Assembly: GCA_913774725.1 (NCBI GenBank)
Contig: CAJYIG010000167.1
Span: 1 to 17,314 of the forward strand
Source: an uncultured Curtobacterium sp.
GTDB lineage: Bacteria; Actinomycetota; Actinomycetes; Actinomycetales; Microbacteriaceae
Length of the DNA: 17,314 nucleotides
Reading direction: 5' to 3'
A program made the translations under genes and the position numbers. This document shows positions 16,179-17,314 of this stretch, piece by piece. The number at the start of each line of letters is the position of its first letter. Positions within the stretch are counted from its first letter, which is position 1. Below the pieces are notes generated by a model. The model made no database searches. It saw only the letters and a list, made by a program, of their open reading frames with translations, and was not told the origin of the DNA.

Positions 16179-17314
16179 TCAGGCCGCGTGGTGCGGGGCG
16201 TTCCGCCGGAACAGCCCGGGCAGCAGCCCGCCGATCTTCGTCCCGATGCAGAGGCTGACGAACGTCGCGAGCGGCGTACCGAGCGCGACCGGGTCGAAGG
16301 TGGTGACCGCGACGAGCCCCACGGTGCCGGGCACGAGGAGCAGGAACGCGGGGAAGAACGACACCGTCGCCGGGATCACCGGCACGAGGCGCTCGAGCAG
16401 GCGCGTCGCGACGAACAGCAGTGCGGCCGCAGCGCCCGTGGCGACGACGCTCCCCCAGAGGGGCGTGGTGCCGCTGACGACCGCGTAGGCGCTCGTCATG
16501 ACGGCGACGGACACCAGCGTGAGCCGCCAACCGGAGCGGAACACCAGCCCGAGCCCGACGGCCAGGCCGACGACCGCGACCCAGGACACCCAGTAGGACG
16601 GCACGGCCTCCCACCCACCACGGAGGGTACCCACGCCGGCGACCTCACCGACGAGCGCCGCAGACGACGGGTCCACCCGCAGCCCGGTCAGTGCGCTGCC
16701 CGCTGCGATGCCCGCGGCCATGAACCCGAGCGTGATGAGTCCCTGCACGAGCCGCGAGGCACCCGTCACGATGTCGGCCGCAGTGAGCTCGAGCAGCGCG
16801 TTGGTGATGAGCGCACCGGGCACGAACACCGCCACGGGTGCGCAGACGGCGAACAGCGGCACGTGGTCGAACCCGGTCCCGGCGGCGACGAGGCCGACGA
16901 CGCTCGTCGACATGAAGGCGGCTAGGAACGGGATGATCGCGACGGCCTCGCGGAAGCGGCGGAGCACCAGGCTGAGCACGCCGACCAGGGCGCCGACGAC
17001 GAGCGCCAGCACGATCGCCCACCAGGGGCAGCGGAACACGACCGCCAGCCCGACCGAGGTCAGGGCGTTGCCGGCGATCCAGGGCAGCGCCGGCGGCGGG
17101 ACGGTACCCGCACGGATGGCGCGCACCCGGGCGGGGATCTCGGCGAGGGCGATGGACCCGCGCTCCAGGCCGAGCACCAGGCGGTTCGCGCGTGCTGCCT
17201 GGCGGGAGGAGAGCTCGACGCCCTCGGCGTTCACGATCGTGGCGGCGCCGGTGGCGACCTCGCTGACCATGACGAGCGCGGGCAGGACCCCCACGGCGAG
17301 CGTCGGGCCGACCC
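16179..17314 (-). CDS. thrE: Threonine/serine exporter family protein, ThrE type (partial, N-terminus off the right edge)
   Basis: The visible 377 residues are the C-terminal part of a ThrE-type amino acid exporter. The end of the cytoplasmic ThrE N-terminal domain (PF06738-like) reaches to about the segment ALAEIPARVRAIRAG; then come about ten hydrophobic segments, the last four forming the second ThrE module (PF12821-like). Recognisable parts are IPFLAAFMSTSVVGLVA, PVAVFVPGALITNALLELTAADIVTGASRL, and near the end PATVSFFPAFLLLVPGTVGLVAV and LCIGTKIGGLLP. The C. glutamicum ThrE exports threonine and serine by proton exchange. The frame is open to the last base of the window, so the GTG at 17294 should not be taken as the start. 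The gene is convergent to the Ig-like protein gene. Confidence 0.88.
   Translation of the reverse strand, partial: VGPTLAVGVLPALVMVSEVATGAATIVNAEGVELSSRQAARANRLVLGLERGSIALAEIPARVRAIRAGTVPPPALPWIAGNALTSVGLAVVFRCPWWAIVLALVVGALVGVLSLVLRRFREAVAIIPFLAAFMSTSVVGLVAAGTGFDHVPLFAVCAPVAVFVPGALITNALLELTAADIVTGASRLVQGLITLGFMAAGIAAGSALTGLRVDPSSAALVGEVAGVGTLRGGWEAVPSYWVSWVAVVGLAVGLGLVFRSGWRLTLVSVAVMTSAYAVVSGTTPLWGSVVATGAAAALLFVATRLLERLVPVIPATVSFFPAFLLLVPGTVGLVAVTTFDPVALGTPLATFVSLCIGTKIGGLLPGLFRRNAPHHAA

Overview
This is a GC-rich, gene-dense stretch of an actinobacterial chromosome. The mycothiol S-conjugate amidase gene (mca) points to Actinomycetota, because mycothiol is made only there. The codon use, the gene order and the many GTG starts fit the family Microbacteriaceae; Curtobacterium is my best guess, by general resemblance only. 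I see no tRNA, rRNA, CRISPR array, insertion sequence, integrase or phage gene.

Layout from left to right. A PIN-PhoH ATPase gene runs off the left edge (-). Next come a PLP-dependent aminotransferase of class V (-), a short-chain-type cis-prenyltransferase of the UppS family (-), a divergent hemolysin III/TrhA membrane protein (+), a one-helix membrane protein translationally coupled to mca (both -), a DUF4307-type membrane protein (+) and greA (+). Then follow an unrecognised 163-residue protein (-), a threonine ammonia-lyase ilvA (-), an AI-2E family transporter (-), a divergent YcaQ-type DNA glycosylase (+), a lemA-htpX pair (-), a large Ig-like surface protein with a polytopic membrane domain (+), and a threonine/serine exporter running off the right edge (-).

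The part from phoH to greA/ilvA matches a neighbourhood I know from Mycobacterium (greA, DUF4307, mca, small membrane protein, hemolysin III, Rv1086-type prenyltransferase, phoH2). The left half is therefore an old core actinobacterial block, with the PLP enzyme apparently set into it. The right half (from about 10 kb) looks more lineage-specific: intergenic regions carry repeat clusters, and the Ig-like protein has a hypervariable-looking threonine repeat.

The most informative non-coding signals are these. Five genes have a -10-like hexamer exactly six bases before the start codon and no Shine-Dalgarno, which suggests leaderless transcripts; this also corrects several start sites. The DUF4307 gene appears to start at CTG. 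A perfect 14-bp hairpin lies in the greA leader. A family of GGGAGGC-type hairpins is scattered between genes. A cluster of ~38-bp tandem repeats sits between the convergent ycaQ and htpX genes. I did not find a complete new biological system; the best candidate for undescribed biology is the Ig-like/polytopic membrane protein.
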